Source of the DNA: UBA6448 sp051893155
GTDB lineage: Bacteria > Bacillota_I > Bacilli_A > RF39 > UBA660
Length of the DNA stretch: 6,414 bases
Assembly (NCBI GenBank): GCA_051893155.1
Contig: JBJFGY010000100.1
Location: 1 to 6,414 of the forward strand
Reading direction: 5' to 3'
Below the pieces are notes generated by a model. That model saw only the letters and a list, made by a program, of their open reading frames with translations, was not told where the DNA came from and searched no databases. Of the stretch, positions 5,945 through 6,414 are shown piece by piece. Position 1 is the first letter of the stretch. Every line of letters starts with the position of its first letter. A program made the translations under genes and the position numbers.

Positions 5945-6268
5945 ATGTTAATTTTAGATGGCTTTTGTACAGAAACTAGTGACATTTGGATTTTTCTTGG
6001 AAAAATCATATTTATTTTAAAGATACTTATTCCTGTAATTTTACTTGTTTTGGGAATTGTAGGTCTTGCTAAGGCTGTTATTGCTGATGATGATAAGGAA
6101 ATTAAAACACAAGTTGGTAAATTAGTAACAAAATTTATTGCAGCAGTATGTATTTTCTTCTTACCATCAATTGTAAAAGCTTGTTTTGGCTTAGTGGATC
6201 AATTTAGTGAAGTTGAAGCTGAATATGTTAATTGTGTAAATTATATTACTGACCCATATAACGATTAA
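5945..6268 (+). CDS. VirB2/TrbC-like two-helix pilin-like membrane protein
   Basis: This 107-residue protein has two hydrophobic helices (about residues 20-41 and 60-83) joined by a short charged loop, AVIADDDKEIKTQVGK (44-59). A GKIIFILKILIPVILLVLG helix, then LAKAVIADDDKEI, then a second helix with FFLPSIV is the pattern of small VirB2/TrbC-type pilin-like proteins that I know from conjugation modules of low-GC Gram-positives. With both ends outside the cell, Cys8 and Cys97 would be exposed; Cys69 and Cys80 lie in or near the second helix. No cleavable signal peptide is evident, which differs from classical VirB2. ATG 5945 follows AAAGGAGA (5928-5935) at nine bases. Placement beside Tad genes suggests a partner of the pilus machine, but it could start a separate unit. 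Alternative: a holin-like or other small two-helix protein. Confidence 0.65.
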   Translation: MLILDGFCTETSDIWIFLGKIIFILKILIPVILLVLGIVGLAKAVIADDDKEIKTQVGKLVTKFIAAVCIFFLPSIVKACFGLVDQFSEVEAEYVNCVNYITDPYND

Positions 6269-6414
6269 GAAGTTGTACAAAAGGGTACTAAATAATTTTT
6301 AAGTTAAATGAAAACTTCATAAATTTGTTTGTTGTAGCGTGGTAATGTTTGGATGATATAAATGGTTCTTTGTCAAATAGTGTTGGTAGACAATAAATTT
6401 GATAAATGTAACTT
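6269..6414. other. 3' flank with no convincing gene
   Basis: These 146 bases carry no long + frame. A + frame beginning ATG at 6362 runs off the right edge (17 codons seen) but follows a stop directly and has only a weak GGA ribosome site. On the minus strand about 41 codons are open from the right edge to a TAG at 6288-6290; this could be the end of a convergent gene, but the composition makes chance openness plausible. TATAAA at 6357-6362 with an upstream TG resembles an extended -10, but its best -35 candidate (TTGTAG, 6332-6337) is at 19 bp and poor. GAAGTT (6269-6274) and AACTTC (6313-6318) are complementary but widely spaced, with no T-run behind, so I do not call a terminator. Confidence 0.4.

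Noticed and set aside
159..6268. Competence (ComG-type) or flagellar system as an alternative reading
   Set aside because: The ATPase has the CpaF/VirB11 layout and not the ComGA layout, there are two separate short T2SSF proteins, and no ComGC-type prepilin or flagellar gene is present.
6275..6288. GTAC...GTAC hairpin and GAAGTT/AACTTC complementarity after the last gene
   Set aside because: Stems of four and six pairs, the second with a long loop, and no T-run; insufficient for a terminator or attenuator call.
1..6414. CRISPR arrays, insertion sequences, tRNA or rRNA genes
   Set aside because: No regularly spaced repeats, terminal inverted repeats with a transposase, or recognisable tRNA or rRNA sequence were seen on either strand.

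Overview
The window looks like a very AT-rich, low-GC Gram-positive chromosome (Bacillota/Bacilli, possibly an Erysipelotrichia- or RF39-like gut lineage; the lineage is inference from composition and gene style only). Nine complete genes lie on the + strand, each with a recognisable Shine-Dalgarno sequence. All eight tryptophan codons I read are TGG, and none of the nine stops is TGA, so the standard code fits.

Layout: positions 2-49 may be the last codons of an upstream gene, followed by a 13-bp-stem intrinsic terminator (48-80). A near-consensus promoter with an extended -10 (91-119) starts the main operon: a CpaB/RcpC-like SAF-domain membrane protein (159-929), a CpaF/TadA-type secretion ATPase (953-2092, GTG start), and two T2SSF-type membrane platform proteins of the TadB (2105-3001) and TadC (3003-3794) kinds. 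A 73-bp gap holds a second promoter (3808-3836), which begins a pilin block: two paralogous cysteine-rich mini-pilins (3868-4110 and 4124-4345), a longer TadE-like pseudopilin (4349-4855), and a CpaE/TadZ-like protein with a degenerate receiver and a degenerate P-loop (4865-5863). A third promoter with a perfect TTGACA (5889-5917) precedes a small two-helix protein resembling VirB2/TrbC pilins (5945-6268). The last 146 bp hold no convincing gene.

Together the genes describe a single-membrane Tad (type IVc) pilus-like machine. The CpaF ATPase would power the TadB/TadC platform to extrude small pilins, the CpaE-like protein would localise the apparatus, and the CpaB-like protein would sit outside the membrane. 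No prepilin peptidase, secretin or TadD/TadG is visible here. The unusual points are the cysteine-rich pilins with a common M-[KR]-x-x-x-G start, a VirB2-like subunit placed beside Tad machinery, and a CpaE-like protein lacking both P-loop lysines. Whether the machine adheres, takes up DNA, secretes or conjugates cannot be told from this window.
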